A stretch of 26,423 nucleotides of DNA. Origin: Mesostigma viride (lineage: Eukaryota > Streptophyta > Mesostigmatophyceae > Mesostigmatales > Mesostigmataceae). Below the pieces are notes generated by a model, which saw only the letters and a list, made by a program, of their open reading frames with translations, was not told the DNA's origin and ran no database searches. Below, piece after piece: positions 1 to 8,755 of the stretch. The stretch covers positions 1 to 26,423 of the forward strand of contig RPFO01000400.1 of assembly GCA_009746045.1 (NCBI GenBank), written 5' to 3'. Every line of letters starts with the position of its first letter. Positions within the stretch are counted from its first letter, which is position 1. A program made the translations under genes and the position numbers.

Positions 1-700
1 CCAGAACGCCGCACCCGGGCCGAGCTCTACTGCGAGCTCCCTCTTGTCACCCATGTACCATCCGACATCGCCGCCTCCTCTTTGCCGGCCATCTTGCCGC
101 ACAGACCAGGTGAATACCGATGTGGGCCCTGCCGGGGGGCTTAAGACGGGCCAACCAGGTAGCTAGACACCTCCTCCTATGGCAGGGTCCCCTTGTCCCA
201 TCGCAACCCACTGGCAAACTTGCGCGCGCCCGGCACCGGCGCGGCGCGACCCGGACCGGTATGTGACACAACTGCTTGAAGATGCAGGGCTTCTGGGACT
301 ATCCGTACTCTGCGCCCGCATGATTGACAAGGAGAAATGGGCTGCCATCTGCGATAAGCACCTTCCTGAGGGGTATGCTCCTGGTTTCTCCCGCGGGCCC
401 CGCGGCCCGTTGCTAGCCAGGGTAGAAGTCCGCAGGTGGGTGGCCCTGAGGATATAGCCGCTTCACTGTACCGCCTCGTCTGCCATTACAGTAGAGGACA
501 GCTCGGATGAGGATTACATCCCCATCTAGTGCTTAATGGTTGGGGAATGATGCAGGCGATGTATGTGTTTAAACTTTTGTGTAACTATTTTTTCTAATGA
601 GGTTAGCATAGTACTCCGTGGTATGCCTTTGCGCATGATGTCCACGCAAGTACCTACTTACTTACTTACTTATTGATTGATACCCAGACAGCAGTCATAA
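1..700. other. Left host flank
   Basis: This is sequence outside the viral element. The first 460 bases are GC-rich and the last 200 are AT-rich, with a short CTTA microsatellite at about 651-672. No complete gene is recognisable. The only coding hint is a short plus-strand reading frame listed separately. Confidence 0.5.
179..529 (+). pseudogene. Possible 3' end of a host or transposon gene, unrecognised
   Basis: An open frame runs from ATG 179 to a TAG at 455-457. The same frame stays open after that stop and ends in an acidic tail, VEDSSDEDYIPI, followed by TAG at 527-529. The acidic tail resembles the C-terminus of a real protein. The internal stop could be a mutation, or the region could contain an intron (a CAG sits just before the tail). 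No domain is recognised and the whole call is tentative. Confidence 0.18.
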
Positions 701-842
701 TATTAATTAATTAATTAAGTAGCTTCCATCATCATTCCGTCATCATTCCGTCATCGCGACTAGGAGAAGTGCACCACCCTTATGCTGGCATCTGCCACCC
801 CTATAGTGACCCTATAGTGACCGCGGCCTAGGATGGGTCTCA

Positions 843-872
843 CCCTAAGCCCTAAACCCTAAAACCCTAAAC
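843..872 (+). repeat. Telomere-like repeats in left TIR
   Basis: Four consecutive degenerate units are present: CCCTAAG, CCCTAAA, CCCTAAAA and CCCTAAA. The unit matches the plant/green-algal type telomere (TTTAGGG, with TTTTAGGG variants). It also contains the plant telo-box core AAACCCTAA. Confidence 0.7.
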
Positions 873-989
873 CACTTGCAAAAACAGAAGTGCCCCCCTG
901 CCACCACTGCTCACCAGGTTGTTACATTTAGGCTGGCATCTGTCACCACCCCGGCAGTTGTGATGGTGTGTTTGGGGTGTGACAAGGAT

Positions 990-1473
990 GGCGAAAAATT
1001 GTCCTTAGTTACTCTTAAGAGAAAGAACGGACAATTTTTCGCCACCCGCCACCCCTTGGCGCGGGTCATGGAGGTGTTTTGTCAAGGTGTGAGAGTGATG
1101 GCGAAAAATTGTCCTTAGTTACTCTTAAGAGAAAGAACGGACAATTTTTCGCCACCCGCCACCCCTTGGCGCGGGTCATGGAGGTGTTTTGTCAAGGTGT
1201 GAGAGTGATGGCGAAAAATTGTCCTTAGTTACTCTTAAGAGAAAGAACGGACAATTTTTCGCCACCCTGCCACCCCTTGGCGCGGGTCATAGGAGGTGTT
1301 TTGTCAAGGTGTGAGAGTGATGGCGAAAAATTGTCCTTAGTTACTCTTAAGAGAAAGAACGGACAATTTTTCGCCACCCCCCCACTGGCCGGCGCTGAGG
1401 TGGCGTGGGTTGTTGGATGTGGCGAAAAATTGCACGTACTTACTCTTAAGAAAAGACCGCCCAATTTTTCGCC
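990..1473 (+). repeat. Left hairpin array, five inverted-repeat units
   Basis: Units are at 990-1043, 1100-1153, 1210-1263, 1322-1375 and 1421-1473. Each begins GGCGAAAAATTG and ends CAATTTTTCGCC. Units 1-4 have 15-bp arms (GGCGAAAAATTGTCC with GGACAATTTTTCGCC) around a second small palindrome, CTCTTAAGAG. Unit 5 is a different type with 12-bp arms (CAC and GCC next to the arms do not pair). Spacers of about 56 bp are near-identical and contain TTGGCGCGGG. Spacing of 110, 110 and 112 bp is not a multiple of three, which argues against coding. Confidence 0.92.
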
Positions 1474-1522
1474 ATGTCCTCGCAGGGTGAGGGAGCCGGC
1501 GAGGGCCGCGCGGCGGGGTGTG

Positions 1523-1793
1523 CAGAGTGTTAGGGTTTATTAATCTGGAAACTCAGACGACCTATGCAAGAATCCCACACGACCTGTGTCGATGCATAAG
1601 AGGTTTACTCTGGATGTTTAACCCATAGTTAGAACTGCAATTCGAGACGAAATGAAAATTGTTTTCAGCATACATTGACGCGTTTTATACTGCATAAACG
1701 AATTCATTAAAAAATATAACACGTTTACATTCGTTATCAGCTCGACAAGAGCGAAAATGGCAAGCTCGTTGCCGTCGTCAACAAGACGACAAT
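1523..1793. other. AT-rich gap between left TIR and first gene
   Basis: Mostly AT-rich sequence downstream of a minus-strand gene, likely its 3' untranslated region. A single TTAGGGTTTA lies at about 1530, just outside the TIR. A minus-strand frame crosses it, but upstream it only shadows the 1794-2365 gene, so I do not call a gene here. Confidence 0.4.
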
Positions 1794-2365
1794 CTACTCC
1801 TTGTCCTTGGAGTGTCCAGTCAGGCTCTTCACGTACGAGGCGGAGTTCTTCTTGTCGCCATGGCCGTGGGAGCTTGACGCTCCCTCGCGGCTCCTCTTCC
1901 TGCCATTGGAAGTGGCGGTCTTTGCGTCCTCGAAACCCTTCTTTACCTCCTCCCATGCCCTGTAGAGCGCAATGGGGGAAATGCCTGGCTGGCGCTTGGA
2001 CTTGGAGAAGCCATTGAGGAAATCGTCAACCATCTTAACGCACCCGTCGGCTTGGTCGAGGCGAATCCACTCGCAGCGGTCCTCGACCTTCCTCGGCTTT
2101 GCCGCATTCTTCTCGTAGACCCACTCGACGCAAATTTTTGGCGTCTTGCGGTCGACATCGTCATATCCGGCGTCGTGAATCTTGAAGACCTCGCAGGTAG
2201 GTCCGGTGCCTCCAACAGCACCTTCGTTTCCGGAAAGAAGGGAGACCTTGTGCGTCAGGTGTGCGAGCTGGTCGATATCTTTGTCTGGCCGTCCTCGAGA
2301 CCATCGAGGATTTTTCCAAGCATTGCCAACGCCTTCTCGCAAGGCCCTGCGTTTCGGGAAGCCAT
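1794..2365 (-). CDS. Hypothetical PLV protein, probably frameshifted
   Basis: A minus-strand frame ending at TAG 1794-1796 gives about 180 residues, with a Lys/Ser/His-rich C-terminus (GRKRSREGASSSHGHGDKK). It has no ATG of its own at the N-terminal end. A second frame, offset by one base, starts with a good ATG at 2365 (MASRNAGPCEKALAMLG...) and runs out near 2290. The two frames most simply form one protein of about 190 residues broken by one single-base indel at about 2285-2295. No family is recognised. The basic tail could bind nucleic acid, which is inference. It is the last gene of the leftward block, next to the left TIR. Confidence 0.5.
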
Positions 2366-2515
2366 GGCTACCGGCAGAGAGCTTGGCAACGTGAGATGCG
2401 TGACTTGCACGTGATTTTGCCTATTTGTGCACAATGTGCCAAGGTCCGTTACGTCTGCTGGCACGGCCTGGACAGGACGCGAAGGTGGCTGGACTTGTAC
2501 AAGTGTCGAACTTGG

Positions 2516-2719
2516 CTAAATTTCGGAGCGATGCAAGTCTAAGGTGGCCTCTACCACGTGGCGAGTTCTGGGACGTGAATTTAGGTAAAAAGACTCGTAA
2601 GCGTGCGAGTAATCAACTGGGTCACTTGTCAAGCGCCTGAACGAAGATTCTAGAGTGTCCACGAGAGTGAATTTTCCGAAGCAACCACCCATATATGATG
2701 CGCAGAAATTACTTGCCAT
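2516..2719 (-). CDS. Small hypothetical protein, 67 aa
   Basis: The ATG at 2717-2719 overlaps the end of the upstream gene (stop at 2709-2711), a tight arrangement typical of this block. The frame ends at TAG 2516-2518. The product begins MASNFCASYMGGCFGKF and is mixed polar with several aromatics. No signal peptide, membrane segment or known motif is seen. It is supported only by its length, ATG and overlap, so it may not be a gene. Confidence 0.35.
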   Translation of the reverse strand: MASNFCASYMGGCFGKFTLVDTLESSFRRLTSDPVDYSHAYESFYLNSRPRTRHVVEATLDLHRSEI

Positions 2720-3220
2720 GACATTTGCATTTATTAAAACCTCGCACCCTCTCAAATTGTAACACGCAGACGAAAGAATCGTATGCAGCAACGTTTTGAT
2801 ATTCCGTGTCTCCTACGTCCCTATCTATGTGGGCCAACCTTATCTCCAGAATGCCCCCGTTCCTAAAGAGATGTGGATTCCTCAAATTGAAATATGCGTG
2901 ATCATTGATCAAAGAATAGTCGAAAGTGGTCGTTGTTGCTGTTGCTTTTTTGCATATTTCTGATCCCAACACAACCCCCTGGTCCAAATTGTGCTCACCA
3001 CCCAAGAAACTGGGGGATACCAAGCCAATGAGCACGTGAGGGGGGTGCTTTCGATTCCTGCAATGGACGCAAAGTGAAGCCCGCCTCTCCAATCCCCGTC
3101 AATGATGGGAGCACTTGGATCTGGCTTAATTTTAAAACGAAATGCCGCATTGTCAACGTCACTGTCACTCGATGAAGCCTCGCTGTCAAGTACTATCTGG
3201 TAATAATTTGGATAGTCCAT
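2709..3220 (-). CDS. Hypothetical virion-type protein, frameshifted at a homopolymer
   Basis: The N-terminal part starts at ATG 3220 (MDYPNYYQIVLDSEASSS). The C-terminal part continues in another frame to TAA 2709-2711 (ending QFERVRGFNKCKCHGK). The switch falls at about a run of six G at 3040-3045 on the plus strand, so one indel in this run would reconcile them. The whole would be about 170 residues, rich in beta-type residues and ending with a Y-D-x-F-x-x-x-L-Q-F pattern that resembles the end of the penton-like gene at 7127-7990. A small jelly-roll virion protein is plausible but is inference. The TATA-poor, AT-rich upstream gap (3221-3258) separates it from the adhesin gene. Confidence 0.5.
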
Positions 3221-3258
3221 TGCTTACATGATATGGATAGATATTTAGTTATAGAGGC

Positions 3259-5240
3259 CTATGCTGGAGGAGTTAACGGTGCCCCCCACTTGGCTGCGAG
3301 GTAGCCGCGGATCACCTCAAGCTCCGCTGACGTTTTGGCGGTGTTGTAGATAAGGATCTCGCCAATCCACCCATCAAAAGCACGACTCGCGTTGGCCGAG
3401 TCTCCTCCAATAGAAAGATTCCCTGAACCAAGTATAGGGTCCGATCCCACTCTGCCATAGCCGGGTCGTCCGTCGAAGCGGGTGAGAAAGGCGTTTGTAC
3501 TGCTGTTGCATGAAAGCGCCAGAACGTGTGTATTATTATCAAAGAACTGAGCCCTGGTGCTCACGGTTTCGTATACAGAACCGGGAGCGAATAGATAACG
3601 ATCTGTTCCTGTGACTGATAAGACATGAGATAACAATTGCCGTTCGACGATCCAAGCATATAACCTCTAATACCCGTAAAACTCCCTATTTCTGGATACG
3701 TTGCAGTCGTTAGCTGTTTGGCGACTAGAAAAACACTCGCACTTACCCCGACCGCGTTCCAGAAATTGTTCACGGACTCCAACAAGCCAGACCGCGAGTT
3801 AATAAAACGGAGGGACCGTTTCGAGTTCAGCTCCGCCGTATCCAGTGTCGGGCACTTGGCGGAAGTTGCCTGCGTCACGTGGTACCCGTTCGGCCCCTTG
3901 TCGTTCACGCGCATCACGTTCCCACCTGTCGTGTTTTGCTGGGTTGTGCCCGACGTGTCGCTGAACACCGTGGCGCTGTCGGACGGATCGTACCACGCGA
4001 ACAGATTGGGGTCTGTTGCGGGGTTGTAAACTGGCGTATACGTAAAAGTAAGCGAGTTAGACGCCGAGTTCCCATGGCCCGACACGGAGTCTGTCGCCGC
4101 GTTGGCACCCACGCTGACGGTCGTCAATGTGTTCGAGGTTCCTGACACGTCGAACGTGTAAAACGCCGCGTTTACCTGCACCAAGTTGGACGCCGTCCCG
4201 TTGGTAACGACGATGTCCCCGAGCGCAAAACCAGTGACTGACCGGCTGAAGGTAGCCGTCACGCCGACTGGGCTCGCGGACGGTGTTGCCCCGGCCGAAG
4301 TCGCGAGGGTGACGGTAGGCGGCGGGGAGTAGGTGAACGCGACCGTGTTAGACTCGGCGTTTGTGACCCCGAATTCGCCTACCGTCAAGCCATCGACCAC
4401 CCTCACGATCGTCTGGGAATATGGAGTGGTTGGTGTCACTGCGAACTGGTACGATGCCCCGGTACCTGTTACCGACGACGCTGTTCCGTTGTTCACGTAG
4501 ATGTCCCCGCTACCAAACCCAGTCACGGGCTTGTCAAATGTGACATCCATTGTGACGGGGCTTGTGGTTGGATACGTCCCTGCCGCTGTAGATAGAGCGA
4601 CCGTGATAGGTGGAGGGCTCAATGTGAATGTTAGAGTATTGGATGCGTCGTTTCCACCGTCCACCACATCCACTCCCACGCTAACAGTGGTGGGGGTGTA
4701 TGCCGCGACGGGAGTGACCGAGAATGTATAAGATGAACCACTGCCTGTCAACGAGGAAGCGGTCCCATTGGTAACTACTATGTCGTCTATGGAAAAACCA
4801 GCTATGGACTTACTGAAAGTGGCAGCCACTGCGATAGGGCTCGCAGTAGGATTAGCGCCTGCCGTTGTAGCAAGTGTGACGGTGGTGGAAGGAGGGGTGT
4901 AGGTAAATGATAACAGGTTGGATTCGTCGTTATATGCCCCAGAAACCCCTGTTACCTTATTTTCTTTCACGGAAACCGTGGTTGGGATCGAACCTGTGAT
5001 ATTTGTTATATCAAAAAAATACGTCGCCGGTGCACCTAAAAAGAGGTCGACTGCCGTTCCGTTTGTCACGTCAATGTCTGATAGATCAAAACCAGTGACG
5101 TCTTCATTAAATGTCGCCATCACGAAAACGGGGACATTCGATGGTGTAAGGTCCACTGTTGATAACCCAACCGTGACCGAGGTACTAGGAACGCGTCGTT
5201 TATATAAAAGAGCGGGGCATATACCACTATCCAGCAACAT
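3259..5240 (-). CDS. Adhesin/fibre: four Ig-like repeats plus LamG-like lectin domain (frameshifted)
   Basis: The protein starts at ATG 5240 and, across one frameshift, ends at TAG 3259-3261, about 660 residues in all. Residues about 20-400 are four tandem repeats of about 95 residues. Each has the pattern VTGF-x3-DI-x-VTNGTAS, then TVSV, then SN-T-x-FTYTPP, as in bacterial Ig-like adhesin domains. From about residue 405 (LFAWYDPSDSATVFSD) the sequence resembles LamG/concanavalin-like jelly rolls, ending with the typical GEILIYN and GYLAAKWG motifs. The frame changes at about 3605-3635, inside the lectin domain. No signal peptide or membrane anchor is seen. By family this should be a surface-exposed host-attachment protein of the virion. 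It follows the MCP and a 56-aa gene on the same strand. Confidence 0.8.
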
Positions 5241-5259
5241 TTGTATAGACTAATCGTCG

Positions 5260-5430
5260 TTATTTTTTTTGGTTTGGTAGCGGATACTTGAAGGTGGGGA
5301 GAAGGGGCAATGCTCGTCTAGCTGGCATTGTCATGGACAGACCAGAATCTGCCATTTCAGGAATGTCAAAAATCAACTTCAACCTGTTAAACGGATTAGC
5401 TGTGATGCTAGGGTCTCGAAAGTAGTCCAT
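5260..5430 (-). CDS. Small protein, 56 aa, between MCP and adhesin
   Basis: A minus-strand frame from ATG 5428-5430 to TAA 5260-5262 starts MDYFRDPSITANPFNRLK and ends PLPNQKK. It fills the gap between the MCP stop (5459) and the adhesin start (5240), on the same strand, with short AT-rich spacers on both sides. This position and the absence of stops support a real gene. It is Pro- and Leu-rich with no membrane segment. The family is not recognised. A minor virion protein is a guess from the neighbours. Confidence 0.5.
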   Translation of the reverse strand: MDYFRDPSITANPFNRLKLIFDIPEMADSGLSMTMPARRALPLLPTFKYPLPNQKK

Positions 5431-5458
5431 CGTTTGTCATTACACACGTATATATTTT

Positions 5459-6765
5459 TTAGAGGTACACGGCTGCCTGCCTGCCTGCAGCGATGTCCAT
5501 CTTTGATTCGCACTCCGTGAAGATGTAGGAAATGCAGTCCGTCGCTCCCTTCTCGACTCGCAGCGTGACCACCGATGCCGTGCCACGAAGGTCAAGGCCG
5601 CTCATGTACTCTGGACCGGCACACGGCATATTAAGGTGACACGCCATCGTGAAGTTGTTGTTTAGCCACGTGGTAGGAGTCATGCCCTCCCGGACACAGG
5701 ACAAGACATTCCCCTGGTCACCGAACGCGGACAACAGATTGATCCACGCCTCGGTTGCGTTCGTACGGTATCCAGGCGCTAGGTTGGATCCGTTGATGTC
5801 GTATTGGTAGGAAGTCATACCATCCGCGATGTGATTGAACATCGTATTGCCAGATGCGTTGGTCACGTCCGCGCCGGCAGCAACCTGAATCGCCAGGAGT
5901 TTGCTGGCGGACGCGGAAGACAGCGACGCCTTGATGGCATAGGGAGTGCGAGTCCCGAGCGACTGTTTGGTGGACTGCCACGTCCGCCACTTGAAGGAGA
6001 GAGTTCCACCCTCGGCAAGCCTGGACGAGAAAATCTGGCCCACGATATCTTCTTGGAACCTGTACGTGTCGATGCTAAAGTGGATGTTGCTCAGTTCGAA
6101 ACCAACCCCGTTCCTGCGTCAACGGCCACGATGCCACCAGCAGCAGCTGCTTGCGCCACGCTAGGAAGCATCACCCCTCCGTCCATGAGTGTGATTCGGA
6201 TCTCGATGGGGGGGAAGAGACTCAGATCCACGATCCGAGGCTCGCCACTCAGGAATCCCAAAAAGTGGTCAATGACGCCGTCCACTGCGGTGTTTGCCTT
6301 CACGTTGTTTGTGAGAGCGCCAGCCGCATCAGCAATGACGATGTTGTTATTCTTCGACCAACCAGCGGGAGCCTGCGCGAGATTGTACTCGACACCGCCG
6401 TGCACCGAGAGCAGCGTATGGAACAGCTGGGAGTAGTCGTTGATGCTGTCGACGGTCTGACCTCCTGCCAGTACCTCGAGGCGCCTGATGATGGAGGACG
6501 TGTACGCGGGGAACTTCGCGAACCCCGCCGTGGTCGTGGGGGTCCCCGTGAAAAACATTGCGAAGGAGTGCAAGTCCACGAACCCGGACGTGGGGAGGCG
6601 GACCGCGACCACAGACCCTTGTTTGATGCCGTCGCTTGCTGAGAGGGTGCTGAGATGGACTCGTTGAGTCGTGTGCTGACCCAGCGCCTTCACGAGGTAT
6701 TGCATGGACTTGGGGATAGCGCGCGAGTACCAGGAATTGTCCGAAGCCATAGATTGTGTATACAT
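5459..6765 (-). CDS. Major capsid protein, PLV double-jelly-roll type (frameshifted)
   Basis: This is the capsomer-forming protein of the icosahedral shell. The N-terminal part begins at ATG 6765 (second ATG at 6750) and shows the PLV-MCP layout: a basic polar start, then SGFVDLHSFAMFFTG, then SSIIRRLEVLAGGQTVDSINDYSQLF (the slI-rL-x-v-x2-G-x5-I-x2-Y pattern). The C-terminal part (LSNIHFSIDTYRF onward to TAA 5459-5461) is in another frame. Total length is about 435 residues, short for PLV MCPs but with both halves present. The break sits near a run of four C at 6106-6109 (plus strand), where one missing base would account for it. The fold is assigned by recognising the family pattern, not by structure prediction. 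Confidence 0.8.
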
Positions 6766-6780
6766 TCGAATGAGATATTT

Positions 6781-7137
6781 TTACTGAAGAAGCTGGCCGA
6801 GTATGGGATTTTTTACCTTCGCTCCATCAACCCGTCTTTCGAGGTTGGACAAGGCGCTCAGACCAGTGTTTGCGACCGAGTACGCTTTCCCGAGCAGCGT
6901 ACTCTTCGCGATCATGTTGGATGGGATGTGTCCGAGCGCGGAATCGACAATGCCCGCCGCCTGTTTGGCAGCCCGCGCCCCGTCGCCAATTTTTGAGATG
7001 ACTTCGCCAGCGACGTGCCCGGCTTTCTTGACAGCTGACACGATGGCCGCCCCGTCGCCGACCCTCTTGATAGCGTTGCCGGCAAACTCTCCCACGCGTC
7101 TAGCCACGTTTCCGATTGCTCCAAAATTAACTTTCAT
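6781..7137 (-). CDS. Small Gly/Ala-rich virion protein, adenovirus pVI-like
   Basis: ATG 7137 (MKVNFGAIGNVARRVGEFAG) gives 118 residues ending at TAA 6781-6783. A longer reading from upstream would run through the end of the neighbouring penton-like gene, so this ATG is preferred; the two genes overlap by 11 bases. The sequence is rich in Gly, Ala, Val and Lys, with amphipathic helical stretches (GDGAAIVSAVKKAGHVAGEVISK) and no transmembrane segment. PLVs and adenoviruses often encode such small amphipathic minor capsid or membrane-disrupting proteins next to MCP. The comparison with pVI rests on composition and position only. Confidence 0.6.
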   Translation of the reverse strand: MKVNFGAIGNVARRVGEFAGNAIKRVGDGAAIVSAVKKAGHVAGEVISKIGDGARAAKQAAGIVDSALGHIPSNMIAKSTLLGKAYSVANTGLSALSNLERRVDGAKVKNPILGQLLQ

Positions 7138-7990
7138 CGTCCTCGATAGTACTAGATGGCTGAGAAATAAATCTGGTTTGTGGCTGGACGGTCCTGTCAA
7201 GGGCCATATACTTCAAAACGCTCCCGATCTTCCTCGCCTCTATTCCCATCGCCTTCTGAGGGCTTATGCGGAAGGAGAGCTGAAGAGCCCAATCCGAGTA
7301 GACAGTTATAGGAGCGTCGTCCTCGTCGAGCAGTCGGATCGTGATGTTGCTGGGAGAGTCCTTGAGATGCTGCCACAAAGGGGTCGCTGCCTGCCAAACA
7401 ATGGGTTCTAAGAACTGCGACATGTTGGGACAGACGGCCAAAAGGCCTCCATATCCCGTGCCTGTCGACGATGATATCACGTTTCCTCGAACGATGTCGC
7501 TGTATACATACACCATTCTCAGTCTCCCATTCGTTGCTGGCCGGTTGCTAGCGAGGACACCTGTGAAAGGATATGATCCTTCCATGAGCCCCAACACCCG
7601 GCCCGTGGGCTCATCCACCGCGACAGAGAACTCGGTGGCATTTGTCACGGTAAAAAGACTAGTCGCCCTGTTGTACGTGACCGAGAACCCAGGATCTACC
7701 GCCTTCAAAGCTTCCTCTATGTTTTTTCGGTTTTCGATAGTCGTGTACGAGCCGAGCGGCAAGGTCACCTTCGTAGGGGACTCGCTGCCAGACAAACGGA
7801 CAGTGAAGTATCGGTTTCCTTCGCTGATGTGAGTCTGTTCAAACGGGATGGTCATGAGGGTAAGCCCGACGTCGTGATAATCGTCAAGGAGTCCCGCCGG
7901 GATGTCCCATACCGGATCCACTAGCGTCCCGCGAGTTCGGTTCTCCGTGCGAAGAGTGAGTGTCAGCGTTTCCTGGATGAACTCCTTCAT
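7127..7990 (-). CDS. Probable penton/minor capsid protein
   Basis: ATG 7990 (MKEFIQETLTLTLRTENRTRG) to TAA 7127-7129 gives 287 residues. The core has patterns common in virion proteins of this class: TIPFEQTHISEGNRYFTVR, then LPLGSYTTIENRKNIEEALK, then VTYNRATSLFTVTN, and a C-terminal YSDWALQLSFRI strand. It lies between the MCP/pVI-like pair and the zinc-finger gene, as expected for a penton. The start is uncertain. Another frame opens at ATG 8084 (MKRASAKIEEGVVKVFG), overlapping the stop of the 48-aa gene as ATGA, and runs alongside this one to about 7990. A single indel there would add about 32 residues to the N-terminus. A tail- or fibre-base role cannot be excluded. Confidence 0.6.
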   Translation of the reverse strand: MKEFIQETLTLTLRTENRTRGTLVDPVWDIPAGLLDDYHDVGLTLMTIPFEQTHISEGNRYFTVRLSGSESPTKVTLPLGSYTTIENRKNIEEALKAVDPGFSVTYNRATSLFTVTNATEFSVAVDEPTGRVLGLMEGSYPFTGVLASNRPATNGRLRMVYVYSDIVRGNVISSSTGTGYGGLLAVCPNMSQFLEPIVWQAATPLWQHLKDSPSNITIRLLDEDDAPITVYSDWALQLSFRISPQKAMGIEARKIGSVLKYMALDRTVQPQTRFISQPSSTIEDDES

Positions 7991-8080
7991 CGGCCACTTC
8001 TTCTGACAATAGCTCAGAAGTAATTTCGTTTGTCCCAAAAACCTTGACGACGCCTTCCTCAATTTTCGCCGATGCCCTTT

Positions 8081-8227
8081 TCATGGCGCGCCTTGTCTTC
8101 CCTGTGAGTGGCTTCTTCTACAGTAGAGCATGGCTGCCTCAATGAACTCTCGTGGGACATTTGGATGGAGGGTCATCCATTGAGAGATCTCGAGCATCTC
8201 GGCGTCAGTGAACAGCGGGCTGCTCAT
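8081..8227 (-). CDS. Small protein, 48 aa, tightly packed
   Basis: ATG 8225-8227 (MSSPLFTDAEMLEISQWM) to TGA 8081-8083. The stop overlaps an ATG at 8082-8084 and the start is 2 bases after the stop of the zinc-finger gene, so all three are packed head to tail. The centre looks helical and amphipathic (NVPREFIEAAMLYCRRSH). No family is recognised. The precise packing is the main evidence that it is translated. Confidence 0.5.
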   Translation of the reverse strand: MSSPLFTDAEMLEISQWMTLHPNVPREFIEAAMLYCRRSHSQGRQGAP

Positions 8228-8229
8228 GT

Positions 8230-8733
8230 TTACTCTTCTGTGAGATTTTTTTCAGCGCCTTCTTTTGGAATTCCCACGACCGTGTTGTGGACCCTCCTGA
8301 GATGCAGCAGGAGGTTTTTTTCGTTTGCGAACGTGCTCTTACACCCGGGTTGTGGGCATTTCCACCTCGCGCCTCCCACCTGGACTCGTTTCCCGACAGG
8401 TACACCCGCAGGCTCCGGGGGTGCCGCCACTGCTTCATCGACGACAACCGGTTCGGGAGCCGGCGCGACAGGGGCCGGTTGGGCATACGCGGACAATGGG
8501 GGGTACGCGACCGGTCTAGAGTTCGCCATCACTGACGCCATGAGAAGGGCATCCTTGAACCCTCGCGCCTCTGCGACCTTCCCTTTGTTCACCGCTCTTC
8601 GGACCGGCGCGCTGTGGATGACAATGGTGTTGGTCGATGAAGCGGTCACCTGCGACTGGGGTGCGACCTTACGCTTCGGTTTTCCCCTTTTACTTGAAGG
8701 ACGGCGCCGTGCTGATTTCTGACGCCTTGCCAT
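8230..8733 (-). CDS. Basic C2H2 zinc-finger protein
   Basis: ATG 8733 to TAA 8230-8232 gives 167 residues. The first 22 residues are strongly basic (MARRQKSARRRPSSKRGKPKRK), suggesting a DNA-binding or nuclear-localisation segment. Residues about 80-115 are Pro/Ala-rich linker. One C2H2 finger follows: C126, C131, H144, H149 (C-x4-C-x12-H-x4-H). Placed among structural genes, it could be a DNA-condensing core protein or a late transcription factor; the sequence does not decide. A TATA-like TTATATG lies in the 22-bp gap upstream. Confidence 0.78.
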   Translation of the reverse strand: MARRQKSARRRPSSKRGKPKRKVAPQSQVTASSTNTIVIHSAPVRRAVNKGKVAEARGFKDALLMASVMANSRPVAYPPLSAYAQPAPVAPAPEPVVVDEAVAAPPEPAGVPVGKRVQVGGARWKCPQPGCKSTFANEKNLLLHLRRVHNTVVGIPKEGAEKNLTEE

Positions 8734-8755
8734 TTCTGCATATAATCATAGATTT

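Larger units (their letters stand above)
701..1522 (+). repeat. Left terminal inverted repeat
   Basis: It matches 19017-19838 in reverse complement. The outer 290 bases differ at about four positions by eye. The repeat runs from the tip inward: the TTAATTAA tract, two tandem ATTCCGTCATC-type repeats, two tandem CCTATAGTGAC repeats (798-822), telomere-like repeats (about 843-872), then five hairpins (990-1473). It ends inside GGGCCGCGCGGCGGGGTGTG. The next bases (GTGTTAGGGTTTATTAATC) are not shared with the right end. Confidence 0.93.

Noticed and set aside
798-822. Tandem T7 promoter
   Set aside because: The reverse complement has TCACTATAGGG twice, but the upstream half of the T7 consensus is missing and there is no T7-type polymerase gene.
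990-1473. CRISPR array
   Set aside because: The repeats are about 54-bp hairpins with near-identical spacers, mirrored in a TIR of a eukaryotic element. CRISPR spacers would be unique.
876-1543. Reading frames on both strands through the hairpin array
   Set aside because: They arise from repeat units of 110-112 bp, not a multiple of three, and read GEKLSLVTLKRKN-type repeats on one strand and related strings on the other. They look like by-products of non-coding repeats.
1618-1956. Minus-strand frame of 112 aa at the left end of the gene block
   Set aside because: Its first half is an out-of-frame reading of the 1794-2365 gene and its second half crosses AT-rich non-coding sequence.
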